DNA of 35,299 bases from Klebsiella pneumoniae (GTDB lineage: Bacteria; Verrucomicrobiota; Verrucomicrobiia; Limisphaerales; SXTU01). The stretch spans positions 1-35,299 of the forward strand of contig CALQJI020000055.1 of assembly GCA_943330855.2 (NCBI GenBank), given 5' to 3'. A program made the position numbers and the translations under genes. Of this stretch, positions 1-8,522 are shown piece by piece. Under the pieces are notes generated by a model. The model was given only the letters and a program-made list of their open reading frames with translations. It ran no database searches and was not told the origin of the DNA. Numbering within the stretch: position 1 is the stretch's first letter; each line of letters starts with the position of its first letter.

Positions 1-441
1 AGCGCGGCCTTGTGGGGCCGGCTCCATCAACGGTTCGAGTGACCGACATGAGGCGTGAGCGACTCGAGCTCCCCTGCGAACGCGTGGTAACGGTTCCTGA
101 AGGCAACGAGCGCGCCCGCGCCGCCGTCCTCCCCCCTGCAGGGGGGGGGACGGCTCCATCTTTCTGTTTGGCTGACGCCAAACAAGGAAGATGGAAAGCA
201 ACATACAAGAGGGCCGGGGTGAGGGGTTCCGTGCGTCGGCGTTGGCGGCCCCTCCCCTCATCCGGCCTGCGGCCACCTTCTCCCCTCCTCCGAGGAAGGG
301 AGCAGGCGCGCGACGTGGCGTCCGGTCAGCATTCCACCGACTGGCATTGGGAATTCGGGCGCCCCGCATCACCAGGTGGGATGGTTGTCCGCGTTTGGAC
401 GAACGCCCCTCTATCCGTGTCCAGCCGTGGTTGAAATGTAA
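1..441. repeat. Intergenic region packed with palindromes
   Basis: I see no convincing gene here. The stretch holds several inverted repeats in a row. The first is a C-run/G-run palindrome around 124-152. The second is a near-perfect 18-bp hairpin at 155-195 with a TGAC loop and one bulged A. The third is an inverted pair at 212-226 and 254-267, built on GGCCGG, GTGAGGGG and its complement. Short palindromes of this kind are typical of dispersed non-coding repeats in GC-rich genomes. The reading frames that cross the region run through the palindromes and resemble nothing known. The neighbouring channel gene ends at 442, so the region is its downstream flank. Confidence 0.6.
155..195. repeat. 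Long imperfect hairpin, 18 bp stem
   Basis: The left arm begins TCCATCTT and closes with TTTGGC. The right arm begins GCCAAA and closes with GAAGATGGA. The loop is TGAC. All positions pair except one bulged A, with one T-G wobble. Only short non-T tails follow, so it does not look like a standard intrinsic terminator. It could be a dispersed repeat unit or a structured 3' end. Confidence 0.7.
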
Positions 442-1698
442 CTACTTCCTCCGCAAATGCACCGTCTGCGTCGGGAACGCGAACTCGATGCCTTCCGCCT
501 CGAAGCGGCGTTTGATTTCCAGATTCAACTCCTGCATCCCCGCGAGGTGCGCCTTCGGCTCCACGCCGTTCCACCAGTGGACCACGTAAATGTTCAGCGC
601 GGACGCATCGAACCGATTGAAGCTGATCCATACGTCCGACGTGAGCGGGTGCGCACGATAGATTTCCTCCAGCAGCGCGCTGGCCCGCTGCACCTTCGCC
701 GTCGGTGTGTCGTAGGTGAGGCTGAGGTTCATCTCCGTCTTGATGTTCGGGCGCGCGGTGACGTTCGTGATGGTCGCACTGCCCATCGTCTTGTTCGGGA
801 TGGTGATGAGATGCCCGTCGAGGCTGCGCACGCGCGTGCTACGCAGGCCGATGGTTTCCACCTGGCCGTCCACCGTATCGAGCTTGATGCGGTCGCCCAC
901 GCGGAAGGGCTTGTCCGCGAAGATGGCCACCGCGCCGAAGAGATTCGCCAGCGTGTCCTGCGCCGCGAGGCCGATGGCTAGGCCGCCGATGGAGAGCGAG
1001 GCGATGGCGGCGGTCACGTTCACGCCGAGGTTCTGCATCGTGACCAGCGCGGCGATGACGAGGAGGAACGCCTTGAGGCCCTTGCGGATGACGATGAAGA
1101 GCTGGTCGTTCATCCCTTTCTCCAAGTCCACGGCCCGTCCGCGCCACAAATCCACCAGCACGTCCGTGACCTTGAGCGCCATGTAGGTGAGCGAGACGGC
1201 GAGGATGACGACGAACGCCTTGTGCAGCCACAACTCGGCCAGCGGCGGCCAGTGGAAAATGGACAGGCCAATGTGCAGGAACACGACAAAGGTAACGACT
1301 TTGATGGGGCCGTTGAGCAGTTCGAGTAACTGGTCGTCGACCGTGGTCTTGGTTTTGCCCGTGAACCGGCGCAGCCAGACGCGTGTGAGCCAGTCGAGGA
1401 ACTTGGCCACGTAGAACGCCAGCACGATGTAGATGAGCGAGGCGAGGTATTGCCACAGCGGGTTGCCGAGGAACGTCGTGCGCAACGGTTCGAAGTTATC
1501 GAGGCCGAAGGTGAGCAACTCGCGGCGCTCGGCGGCGAGTTGCGTGAGGAGGTTCGTGGCGGGCGTGGCGCGCGCCGGGGCGTTGGTGGCGACGACCGCG
1601 TTCGTGTTCGTCTGCGCCGCCAGCCACGGCGGCAGCGCCAGCCAGAGCAACGTCCACAATACGGCGGACAACCCGAGGCACTTCCACTTTGAAGTCAT
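442..1698 (-). CDS. MscS-family mechanosensitive ion channel
   Basis: A 418-residue inner-membrane channel that would open under membrane tension to release solutes during hypo-osmotic shock. A signal-like segment covers residues 8-28. Further hydrophobic helices lie near 83-103, 132-150, 160-182 and 205-222. The pore helix near 228-260 is Gly/Ala-rich (SIGGLAIGLAAQDTLANLFG) and runs into FADKPFRVGDRI, the classic MscS TM3-beta domain junction. The cytoplasmic domain follows and ends in a TQTVHLRRK tail typical of the family. An upstream in-frame start at 1803 exists, but the extra 35 codons cross an intergenic inverted repeat, so ATG 1698, just before the signal segment, is preferred. Assignment to the family is secure; the exact gating class is not. 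Confidence 0.93.
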   Translation of the reverse strand: MTSKWKCLGLSAVLWTLLWLALPPWLAAQTNTNAVVATNAPARATPATNLLTQLAAERRELLTFGLDNFEPLRTTFLGNPLWQYLASLIYIVLAFYVAKFLDWLTRVWLRRFTGKTKTTVDDQLLELLNGPIKVVTFVVFLHIGLSIFHWPPLAELWLHKAFVVILAVSLTYMALKVTDVLVDLWRGRAVDLEKGMNDQLFIVIRKGLKAFLLVIAALVTMQNLGVNVTAAIASLSIGGLAIGLAAQDTLANLFGAVAIFADKPFRVGDRIKLDTVDGQVETIGLRSTRVRSLDGHLITIPNKTMGSATITNVTARPNIKTEMNLSLTYDTPTAKVQRASALLEEIYRAHPLTSDVWISFNRFDASALNIYVVHWWNGVEPKAHLAGMQELNLEIKRRFEAEGIEFAFPTQTVHLRRK

Positions 1699-1761
1699 GG
1701 GGCGAAGTGTGCGGAAGCGGAGTGCCACCCGGCAAGCGTCGCGTGGACGCTCCTTTCCTCC

Positions 1762-1827
1762 GTAGTCGCAACATTCAGTTACGCATGAGTCGCTTGGTTG
1801 CACGCGCAGGCTGAAACCTGCGACTAC
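1762..1827. repeat. Inverted-repeat element between mscS and clpC
   Basis: GTAGTCGCA at 1762-1770 is the exact reverse complement of TGCGACTAC at 1819-1827. Next to the right arm sits a small hairpin CGCAGG-CTGAAA-CCTGCG at 1805-1822. The AGTAGTCGCAGGTTTCAGC type of sequence resembles short dispersed repeats I associate with PVC and other environmental genomes; that association is from memory. The element lies in the promoter side of the channel gene and the 3' side of clpC. Confidence 0.6.
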
Positions 1828-1837
1828 TGGACGCCGG

Positions 1838-4351
1838 TTAGCTCGCCGCGACCGCGCCCTCGGTGGTGGTGGCGGCCTTCTGAGTGAAGGTGAGCTTGCC
1901 GTCGGCGGCGGAGACCTGCACCGGTTCGCCGGGGCTCAGGTTGCCGCGCAGGAGTTCTTCGGCGAGCGGGTCTTCGAGATGTTTCTCCACGCTGCGGCGC
2001 ATCGGGCGCGCGCCGTATTGCGGGTCGAAGCCCTTCTCCAAGAGGAGGTCCTTCGCCTTCTCATCGAGCACGAGCTGGATGTTCTTGTGCTTGAGCCGCT
2101 CCATGACCTTGGCGACTTCGAGGTCGAGGATGGTGATGAGGTCGGGCTTGGTGAGTTGGCGGAAGACGATGACGTCGTCGAGGCGGTTGAGGAACTCGGG
2201 GCGGAAAGCCTTCTTCGCCTCGTCGAGCGTCTTCTCTTTCATCTTCTCGTAGCTGAACTCGTCCTTGGAGGAGCCGAAACCGATGACGTTGTTCTTCTTG
2301 AGAGTCTCGGACCCGACGTTCGAGGTGAGCAGGATGATGGTGTTGCGGAAGTCAATCACGCGGCCCGTGTTGTCGGTGAGTTTGCCTTCCTCCAAGATTT
2401 GGAGAAGCATGTTCATCACGTCGGGGTGGGCCTTCTCGATCTCGTCGAAGAGGACGACGCAATATGGCTTGCGGCGCACTTGCTCGGTGAGTTGGCCGCC
2501 TTCTTCGTAGCCGACGTAGCCGGGCGGTGAGCCGACGAGGCGGGACACGGTGAACTTCTCCATGTATTCGCTCATGTCGAGTTGCACGAGGTTCTTGGAG
2601 TCGCCGAACATCTGCTCGGCCAGCGTCTTGGCGAGGAGGGTTTTGCCCACGCCGGTCGGGCCGAGGAGGGCGAATGTCCCAATGGGGCGCTTGGGGTCCT
2701 TCAGGTCCGCGCGAGAGCGGCGGAGGGCCTTGGCCATCGCGAGCACGGCGTCGGTCTGGCCGATGACGACCTTGGCGAGCACCTTCTCGACTTCGAGCAG
2801 GCGCTGCGTTTCGTCTTTCTCCATGCGCTTGAGCGGGATGCCGGTCCACTTCGAGACGATGTGGAGGATGTCGTCCTCGTCCACTTTGACGCGCTTCTCT
2901 TCCTTCGCGTCGCGCCAGAATTTGAGCGTGGCTTCGAGCTTCTCTTTCGCGTGCTTCTCTTTGTCACGATAGGAGGCTGCGCCCTCGAAATCCTGCTCCT
3001 TGATCGCGCGTTCCTTGCAATTCTTTAGTTCTTCAATCTCCGCTTCTTGGTCCTTCAAGTCCGGTGGGCGGGTCATCGCACCGATGCGCGCGCGGGAACC
3101 GGCCTCGTCCATCACGTCAATGGCCTTGTCCGGCAGGAAACGCCCGGTGATGTAGCGGTCGGAGAGCTTCACGGAGGCCTCGACGGCGGCGTCGGTGATC
3201 TCGGCGCGGTGGTGCTCCTCATACTTGCCTCGCAGGCCCTTGAGGATGGCGATGGCGTCGTCGATGGACGGTGGCTCGACCTTCACGGATTGGAAGCGGC
3301 GTTCCAGCGCGCCGTCCTTCTCGATGTATTTGCGATACTCGTTGAGGGTGGTCGCACCGATGCATTGCATTTCGCCGCGCGAGAGGGCGGGCTTGATGAT
3401 GTTGCTGGCGTCCATCGTGCCCTCGGCGCTGCCCGCGCCAACGATGGTGTGCATCTCGTCGATGAAGAGGATGACGTTCTTGTTCTTCCGGATTTCGTCC
3501 ATCACCGCCTTGATGCGTTCCTCGAACTGGCCGCGATATTTCGTGCCGGCGACCATTAGCGCGAGGTCGAGCACGATGACGCGCTTGTCGCGGAGGATTT
3601 CGGGGACGTTGCCCTTCACGACTTCCTGGGCGAGGCCTTCGACAATGGCGGTTTTGCCGACGCCCGCCTCGCCGAGGAGGACGGGGTTGTTCTTCGTGCG
3701 GCGGCAGAGAATCTGAATGACGCGCTCGATCTCGGTCTTGCGGCCGATGACGGGGTCCATATCGCCCTTGCGGGCAATTTCGGTGAGGTCGCGGCCGAAG
3801 GCTTTCAATGCAGGGGTCTTGTTCTCGCCCTTCTTCTCGCCGCCCTCCTTCTTCTCGCCTTCGCCGCCGCTGCCTGCGGGGGTTTCTTCACCTTGGTTTT
3901 GGAAATTCGGGTCCAGCTCTTTGAGGATTTCCTGGCGGACCAATTCGATGTCAATGTCCAGACCCTTGAGCACCTTGGCTGCGACGCCGTCGCCCTCGCG
4001 CAGCAGGCCCAGCAGGATGTGCTCGGTGCCGACGTAAGTGTGGTTGAGCGCCTTGGCTTCCTTCGAGGCGAGCGCGAGCACTTTCTTGACGCGCGGCGTG
4101 TAGGGGATGTTGCCGACCTGCTTTTGGTCGGGGCCGGCGGCGGAGAGCTTCTCGACCTCCTGGCGGACGGTTTCGAGGTCGAGGCCCATCTTTTGGAGGA
4201 CGTTGACCGCAACGCCTTGGCCGAGCTTGATCAGGCCGAGCAGGAGATGCTCGGTGCCGACAAAGTTGTGGTTGAAGCGGTCCGCTTCCTTCCGGGCGAG
4301 TGCCAGCACCTGCTGCGCGCGCGGGGTGAAATTGCTCATTTCGTCGCTCAT
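1838..4351 (-). CDS. clpC: ClpC, AAA+ unfoldase of the Clp protease
   Basis: An 837-residue cytoplasmic Hsp100 ATPase that unfolds proteins and feeds them to ClpP. Two Clp N-domain repeats occupy residues 5-75 and 80-150. An unusual Gly/Glu/Lys-rich linker follows at about 154-178. AAA1 has Walker A GEAGVGKT at 227-234 and Walker B VILFIDEMH. A UVR-type coiled middle domain follows, containing KEQDFEGAASYRDKEK, which marks ClpC rather than ClpA or ClpB. AAA2 has GPTGVGKT and VVLFDEIEKAH. VIGFGSS fits the ClpP-binding (V/I)GF loop, so partnership with ClpP is expected, although no clpP lies in the window. The start could be codon 1 or the Met at codon 5; neither has a clear ribosome binding site. 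Length and motifs are complete. Confidence 0.97.
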   Translation of the reverse strand: MSDEMSNFTPRAQQVLALARKEADRFNHNFVGTEHLLLGLIKLGQGVAVNVLQKMGLDLETVRQEVEKLSAAGPDQKQVGNIPYTPRVKKVLALASKEAKALNHTYVGTEHILLGLLREGDGVAAKVLKGLDIDIELVRQEILKELDPNFQNQGEETPAGSGGEGEKKEGGEKKGENKTPALKAFGRDLTEIARKGDMDPVIGRKTEIERVIQILCRRTKNNPVLLGEAGVGKTAIVEGLAQEVVKGNVPEILRDKRVIVLDLALMVAGTKYRGQFEERIKAVMDEIRKNKNVILFIDEMHTIVGAGSAEGTMDASNIIKPALSRGEMQCIGATTLNEYRKYIEKDGALERRFQSVKVEPPSIDDAIAILKGLRGKYEEHHRAEITDAAVEASVKLSDRYITGRFLPDKAIDVMDEAGSRARIGAMTRPPDLKDQEAEIEELKNCKERAIKEQDFEGAASYRDKEKHAKEKLEATLKFWRDAKEEKRVKVDEDDILHIVSKWTGIPLKRMEKDETQRLLEVEKVLAKVVIGQTDAVLAMAKALRRSRADLKDPKRPIGTFALLGPTGVGKTLLAKTLAEQMFGDSKNLVQLDMSEYMEKFTVSRLVGSPPGYVGYEEGGQLTEQVRRKPYCVVLFDEIEKAHPDVMNMLLQILEEGKLTDNTGRVIDFRNTIILLTSNVGSETLKKNNVIGFGSSKDEFSYEKMKEKTLDEAKKAFRPEFLNRLDDVIVFRQLTKPDLITILDLEVAKVMERLKHKNIQLVLDEKAKDLLLEKGFDPQYGARPMRRSVEKHLEDPLAEELLRGNLSPGEPVQVSAADGKLTFTQKAATTTEGAVAAS

Positions 4352-4442
4352 GGGTGAAAATTGCAGCGGTCAAACTGCTTTGTCCAGTTTTCCATCGGCA
4401 ACCCGGCTGTGAGCTGAAGGAAAAACCTGCAAACCAGCATCA

Positions 4443-5384
4443 TTACTTGGGCGGACTGGTCTTTTTTGGTGCGGCAGCTTTCGGCGCGGGCGCCACCTTC
4501 TTGTCCAAGTTCCGGTTCAAGTCCACCTCTGCGAACTCTGTCTTCGCGCCGTCCACCGGCACTTCGAGGCCCGCGCTCCAGAGGATGCCGTTGACCACGA
4601 GCTTGCGCTGGCTCTCGTAGCTCCAGCTTTTATGGAGGTCCACGCCGGTGAAGCCGAAGCCCCGCCCGCCGCCCGCGCGTTGCTGCGCCCACGCGATGAC
4701 TTCGTCGCGCCCGTTGTGCTGCTTCGCGTCCCCGCTGGAGCGAGATTTGTCCGGCACTTGGCCGATGATGAGCGGGGCGAAACCCTTGGCTTTCTCCGCG
4801 AAGTGCAGGTTGTAGAGCCAGCCATCGCCGGGGGCGGCGAAGGGTTTCACGCCGCGCAACACGGGGTGCTCGCCCACCGGCTTCAAGTCCATGTCCCAAT
4901 GTCCACGGCAGCCGATGTCGTTGAGAAACACGCCGCCGAGCCAGCCTTTGATTTTGTCGCTGTCCGGGCCTTTCGGGAAATCCATCCCCTGATGCATCAA
5001 CACCAGGCCTGCGCCGCCGTCGAGCAACTGGTTCAACTTCGCCCAGCGCGTCGGCTCGATGAACGGCTGCTTCCCGCCGCCGTCGCCGAAATAGAGGATG
5101 CACTTCGCGCCATCGAGGACCTTTTCGTTTTTCGGCCAGTCGCGCGCCATCACGGGCCAGACGCCGGGCTGCTTCTTCAGCCAGTCCATCAGCAGCGCGC
5201 ACCCGGCGAAGTATTCGTGCGCCATCGCCTTGCTGCTGGGCCCGCCCGCGAGCAGGACGATCTTCGTGAGCTTCGCGTCCGGTGAATCCACCTCCAGCGG
5301 CACGCCCGATTGGTCATGCGGGTCGGCGGCGCGGACGGTGGCGGACAAGACGAGGAGTAAGGCGAGGCGGAGCAACAAGTTCAT
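4443..5384 (-). CDS. Exported ThuA-like protein (trehalose-utilisation fold)
   Basis: A 313-residue protein with a clear signal peptide (MNLLLRLALLLVLSATVRA). The mature part has the class-I glutamine-amidotransferase-like ThuA fold: KIVLLAGGPS near the N-terminus, a central LVLMHQGMDFP and a late RGFGFTGVDLHKSW. ThuA-like domains are common in secreted proteins of PVC bacteria and are linked to sugar metabolism, but the reaction is unproven. The C-terminus is a low-complexity Ala/Pro/Lys tail (APKAAAPKKTSPPK). The start at 5384 is chosen because it begins the signal peptide; 12 further in-frame codons upstream add nothing recognisable. It is divergent from the DUF255 gene, with about 115 bases between the starts. 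Confidence 0.85.
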   Translation of the reverse strand: MNLLLRLALLLVLSATVRAADPHDQSGVPLEVDSPDAKLTKIVLLAGGPSSKAMAHEYFAGCALLMDWLKKQPGVWPVMARDWPKNEKVLDGAKCILYFGDGGGKQPFIEPTRWAKLNQLLDGGAGLVLMHQGMDFPKGPDSDKIKGWLGGVFLNDIGCRGHWDMDLKPVGEHPVLRGVKPFAAPGDGWLYNLHFAEKAKGFAPLIIGQVPDKSRSSGDAKQHNGRDEVIAWAQQRAGGGRGFGFTGVDLHKSWSYESQRKLVVNGILWSAGLEVPVDGAKTEFAEVDLNRNLDKKVAPAPKAAAPKKTSPPK

Positions 5385-5500
5385 GGGGGCGATTGAACCC
5401 ATGAGCGAGCGCCAACGCAAGGCCAGCAGTGGCTCGTAGTTTTTGCCGAGCGAGCTGAAACCCGGCTTGCTCCTCGACCTTCGTGGGCTAGGCTGCGCGC

Positions 5501-7696
5501 GTGACTATTCGCCCCGCTTTTGCTCGTCGTGCGTGCGTCGTTGGCCTGCTGCTGTCAGTGAACAGTTTCAGTTTGCCACTCTTCGCCGCTGAGAAATCCA
5601 AATCCGCCACTGTGTCCACCAACGCCCCCGTCTCGAAAACCAAGCACACCAATCGCCTCGCGCAGGAGAAGTCGCCCTATCTGCGCCAGCACATGCACAA
5701 CCCCGTGGACTGGTATCCGTGGGGCGAGGCGGCCTTTAAGAAGGCGCGCGACGAGGGCAAGCCCATCCTGCTCTCCATCGGCTATTCCACCTGCCACTGG
5801 TGCCATGTGATGGAGCGCGAGTCGTTCGAGGACGAGAAGGTGGGGGAGTTTCTGAAGAAGCATTTCGTCGCGATCAAGCTGGACCGCGAGGAGCGACCGG
5901 ACGTGGACAAGATTTACATGACGGCGGTGCAGGCGATGGGGCAGGGCGGGGGTTGGCCTTTGAACGTGTTTCTCACGCCGGACTTGAAGCCGTTTTACGG
6001 AGGCACCTACTTCCCGCCGGAGCCCAAGTTCGGCCGACCCAGTTTCACGCAACTTCTCTCACGCATCTCCGAGCTGTGGGTGGAGAAGCGCAAGGACCTC
6101 GAAGAGAGTGCCGGACAAATCGCGGTGCAGCTCAAGGGCCTCGGCGAACACGAGGCGAGCAAGGACGCGGTGCTCGCGCCCACCGTCATCACAAACGCGC
6201 TCAAGCAGCTCGTGGCGGGATACGACCCGCGCAATGGTGGCTTCGGTCGCGCGCCGAAATTCCCCCGGCCTTCGCAGCCCGCGTTCATCCTGCGGGCGGC
6301 GGTGCGCCTCGGAGACGCTGCAGCGGTGAAGGCCGTGCTACACACCTGCGAGCGCATGGCGGCGGGCGGGATGTATGACCAGCTCGGCGGCGGCTTCGCG
6401 CGCTACTCAGTGGATGAGAAGTGGCTCGTGCCGCACTTCGAGAAGATGCTTTACGACAACGCGCAGCTCCTCCACCTCTACCTCGACGCACATCTCGTCA
6501 GCGGCGAGGCGCACTACGCGGACGTGGCGCGGGACATCGTGCGCTACGTGCTGCGCGACATGACGCATCGCGACGGCGGTTTCTATTCTGCCGAGGACGC
6601 CGACAGCGAAGGGCACGAGGGAAAATTCTACTGCTGGACGAAGGAGGAATTGACCAAGCTGCTCACCGCCGAGGAGTTCAAGGTCGCCGAGCGTTACTTC
6701 GGCATCACGGAGGAAGGCAACTTCGAGGACCACTCGCATCCCACCCCGCTGAAGAAACAAAACGTCCTCAGCATCGTTGATCCGAAGCTCTCTTCGGTGG
6801 AGGCCAAACTCCTCGCCGCTGCGAAGCAAAAGCTGTTCGCCGTTCAAGCCAAGCGCATCCGCCCGCACCTCGATGACAAAATCCTCGCGTCGTGGAATGG
6901 CCTGATGCTCGGAGCCATCGCGCGCGCGGGCGTCGTGCTGGGCGAGCCAAGTTATCTCGCTGCCGCTGAGAAGAACGTCGCCTTCCTCCAGGCCAAGCTT
7001 TGGGACGCGAAGACCAAGACGCTTTACCATCGCTGGCGCGACGGCGAGCGCGACAGCGTCCAGCTCCTCGACTCGCACGCTTACCTGCTCGAAGGCGTGT
7101 TGCATCTCTACGAGGCCACGCTGAACCCGAAGCACCTCGACTTCGCGCTCGCGCTGGAATCGGCGATGACCGCGAAGTTTTATGACGCGGCGCAAGGCGG
7201 CTTCTACCAAAGCCCCGCCGGTTCCGCCGACCTGCTCTTCCGTGCGAAGGAGGACTACGACGGCGCGGAGCCGAGTGGCAACAACGTCGCCACGCTCGCG
7301 CTGCTCAAGCTCGCCGCCATCACGGACAACAAAGAGATGCGCGCGCGCGCCGAGAAGACGCTCCGGCTCTTCGCCGAACGCCTGCAACGCATCCCGCAAG
7401 CCGTGCCGAACCTGCTGCTGGCTTTGGACTTCTTCCTGCACGAGCCGTTCCGCGTGGTCATCGCCTCGCCGGCCAAGGCGGACGCGGCAGTGACCACGGC
7501 GTTGCTCCGCGCTGCGCATGGAGTTTATCAGCCCAACAAAGTCGTGCTCGGCAACACGGGTGCGGTGGAGCCGTTCGCCAAGACATTGACGGTGAAGGAT
7601 GGCACTCGTGTCTTCCTCTGCACCGGCACGGCGTGTCAGGCGCCCACGGCCGACCCCGCCAAGGTGAAGGCGATGCTCACCGGGAAGGCTCCGTGA
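5501..7696 (+). CDS. DUF255 / YyaL-type thioredoxin-domain protein
   Basis: A 731-residue protein starting at GTG, with an N-terminal signal-like stretch (residues 10-30). Residues about 55-200 form the DUF255 thioredoxin-like domain. This includes SPYLRQHMHNPVDWYPWGEA, the CHWC redox motif at 98-101 followed by HVMERESFED, and GGWPLNVFLTPDLKPFYGGT. The remainder matches the six-hairpin (alpha/alpha) barrel of the SSP411/YyaL family, with KILASWNGLMLGAIARAG. The family's biochemical role is not settled. This copy appears to be exported, whereas many relatives are cytoplasmic. The stop lies inside the first unit of a heptamer repeat that separates it from the mobA-like gene. Confidence 0.92.
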   Translation: MTIRPAFARRACVVGLLLSVNSFSLPLFAAEKSKSATVSTNAPVSKTKHTNRLAQEKSPYLRQHMHNPVDWYPWGEAAFKKARDEGKPILLSIGYSTCHWCHVMERESFEDEKVGEFLKKHFVAIKLDREERPDVDKIYMTAVQAMGQGGGWPLNVFLTPDLKPFYGGTYFPPEPKFGRPSFTQLLSRISELWVEKRKDLEESAGQIAVQLKGLGEHEASKDAVLAPTVITNALKQLVAGYDPRNGGFGRAPKFPRPSQPAFILRAAVRLGDAAAVKAVLHTCERMAAGGMYDQLGGGFARYSVDEKWLVPHFEKMLYDNAQLLHLYLDAHLVSGEAHYADVARDIVRYVLRDMTHRDGGFYSAEDADSEGHEGKFYCWTKEELTKLLTAEEFKVAERYFGITEEGNFEDHSHPTPLKKQNVLSIVDPKLSSVEAKLLAAAKQKLFAVQAKRIRPHLDDKILASWNGLMLGAIARAGVVLGEPSYLAAAEKNVAFLQAKLWDAKTKTLYHRWRDGERDSVQLLDSHAYLLEGVLHLYEATLNPKHLDFALALESAMTAKFYDAAQGGFYQSPAGSADLLFRAKEDYDGAEPSGNNVATLALLKLAAITDNKEMRARAEKTLRLFAERLQRIPQAVPNLLLALDFFLHEPFRVVIASPAKADAAVTTALLRAAHGVYQPNKVVLGNTGAVEPFAKTLTVKDGTRVFLCTGTACQAPTADPAKVKAMLTGKAP

Positions 7697-7728
7697 GCGG
7701 TCAGTGGTCAGTGAACAGCGGTCAGCAG
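7694..7728 (+). repeat. Five-unit heptamer array (consensus TCAGYGG)
   Basis: Five consecutive 7-base units can be read: tgagcgg, tcagtgg, tcagtga, acagcgg, tcagcag. The array begins inside the stop codon of the DUF255 gene and ends three bases before the ATG of the MobA-like gene, where it leaves no obvious ribosome binding site. The same type of unit recurs near 11381-11415 and, inverted, at 11454-11474. Confidence 0.75.
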
Positions 7729-7731
7729 CAA

Positions 7732-8265
7732 ATGGTGGAGGTTGTCATTCTCGCGGGAGGGCTGAGTGAGCGCATGGGGCAGGACAAGGCGCGGCTGCGG
7801 CTGCGCGGGCGTTCGTTGCTGGCGTGGGTGCGGGCGGCGGCGCGTGCGACTGGCTGGCCGGTGCGGGTCATCCGGCGCGATCTTGTGCCGCGCTGCGGGC
7901 CGTTGGGGGGAGTGTGGACGGCGCTGTGGCGCAGCCGGGCCGAGCGGTTGCTGTTTCTCTCGTGTGACATGCCGTTCGTCACGCCGGAGCTGATCCGAGC
8001 CGTGGCGCAACGGAAGGGCAAGGGAGTGTTCATGGAGTCGGGGGAGGGTGTGGGCTTTCCTTTCGCGTTGGACCGAGCCGCTGGCTTCCCAGTGGTGGAG
8101 GCGGCCATCGTAGCACGGAGGTTCTCGCTCCAGTCGCTCGCGAAGACGCTGCGCGCGAATCGCTTCAAGCCGCGTCGCGCACACCGCGAACTGCTGCTGA
8201 ACCTGAACACGCCGGAGGACTTTACCCAAGCTACTGCGAGGCATGGGCGCGCTTCTGTTGGTTGA
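7732..8265 (+). CDS. mobA: MobA-like molybdenum cofactor guanylyltransferase
   Basis: A 177-residue cytoplasmic NTP-transferase. The N-terminus has the nucleotide-binding signature LAGGLSERMGQDKARLRL. The middle has CGPLGGVWTAL and LFLSCDMPFV, where the Asp of CDMPF is the expected metal-binding residue. The C-terminus reads LLNLNTPEDF, the usual ending of MobA-type proteins. It would transfer GMP from GTP to molybdopterin. No other molybdenum-cofactor gene is nearby, so a related sugar or CTP transferase is a weaker alternative. ATG 7732 is preferred because the in-frame GTG at 7693 would force translation of the heptamer repeat. Confidence 0.82.
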   Translation: MVEVVILAGGLSERMGQDKARLRLRGRSLLAWVRAAARATGWPVRVIRRDLVPRCGPLGGVWTALWRSRAERLLFLSCDMPFVTPELIRAVAQRKGKGVFMESGEGVGFPFALDRAAGFPVVEAAIVARRFSLQSLAKTLRANRFKPRRAHRELLLNLNTPEDFTQATARHGRASVG

Positions 8266-8300
8266 AAGTGAATCGGAATTATCCAGTTCAAAGCCTCACG

Positions 8301-8442
8301 CCTCACGCCAAGGCCGCGAAGGCCGCAAAGGAACTGGGAAGCTGCGTTCGGATAACAAGTCGCCGGACGGTGAGCGAAATTTTGGTGGAGACAGCTGGCT
8401 GGCTTGCTTCCTCTTTGCGCCCTTTGCTTCCTTCGCGTGAGG
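8301..8442. repeat. Imperfect inverted-repeat element (CCTCACGC ends)
   Basis: The left end reads CCTCACGCCAAGG followed by two more AAGG-like units. The right end, read in reverse complement, starts CCTCACGCGAAGG and continues with GCAAAGG and GCGCAAAG units. The ends face each other across about 75 bases of unrelated sequence. This resembles the family of non-coding repeats with CACGCAAAGGCGCAAAG units seen in many environmental bacteria (from memory). The open frame across it is not a credible gene. It fills most of the gap between the convergent mobA-like and esterase-like genes. Confidence 0.65.
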
Positions 8443-8481
8443 TTTTTTCTGTATGGATTCGGCTGAGTGGCCGCACGCCAC

Positions 8482-8509
8482 GCTTCAGCGAAGCGGCTCC
8501 AACGGAGCC
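8482..8509. terminator. Twin hairpins at the 3' end of the esterase-like gene
   Basis: Two adjacent perfect hairpins occur: GCTTC-AGC-GAAGC at 8482-8494 and GGCTCC-AAC-GGAGCC at 8495-8509. They sit 14 bases past the stop codon of the minus-strand gene ending at 8523. There is no clear U tract, so this may be a weak or factor-assisted terminator. Confidence 0.4.
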
Positions 8510-8522
8510 TCCGGCTCAAAGG

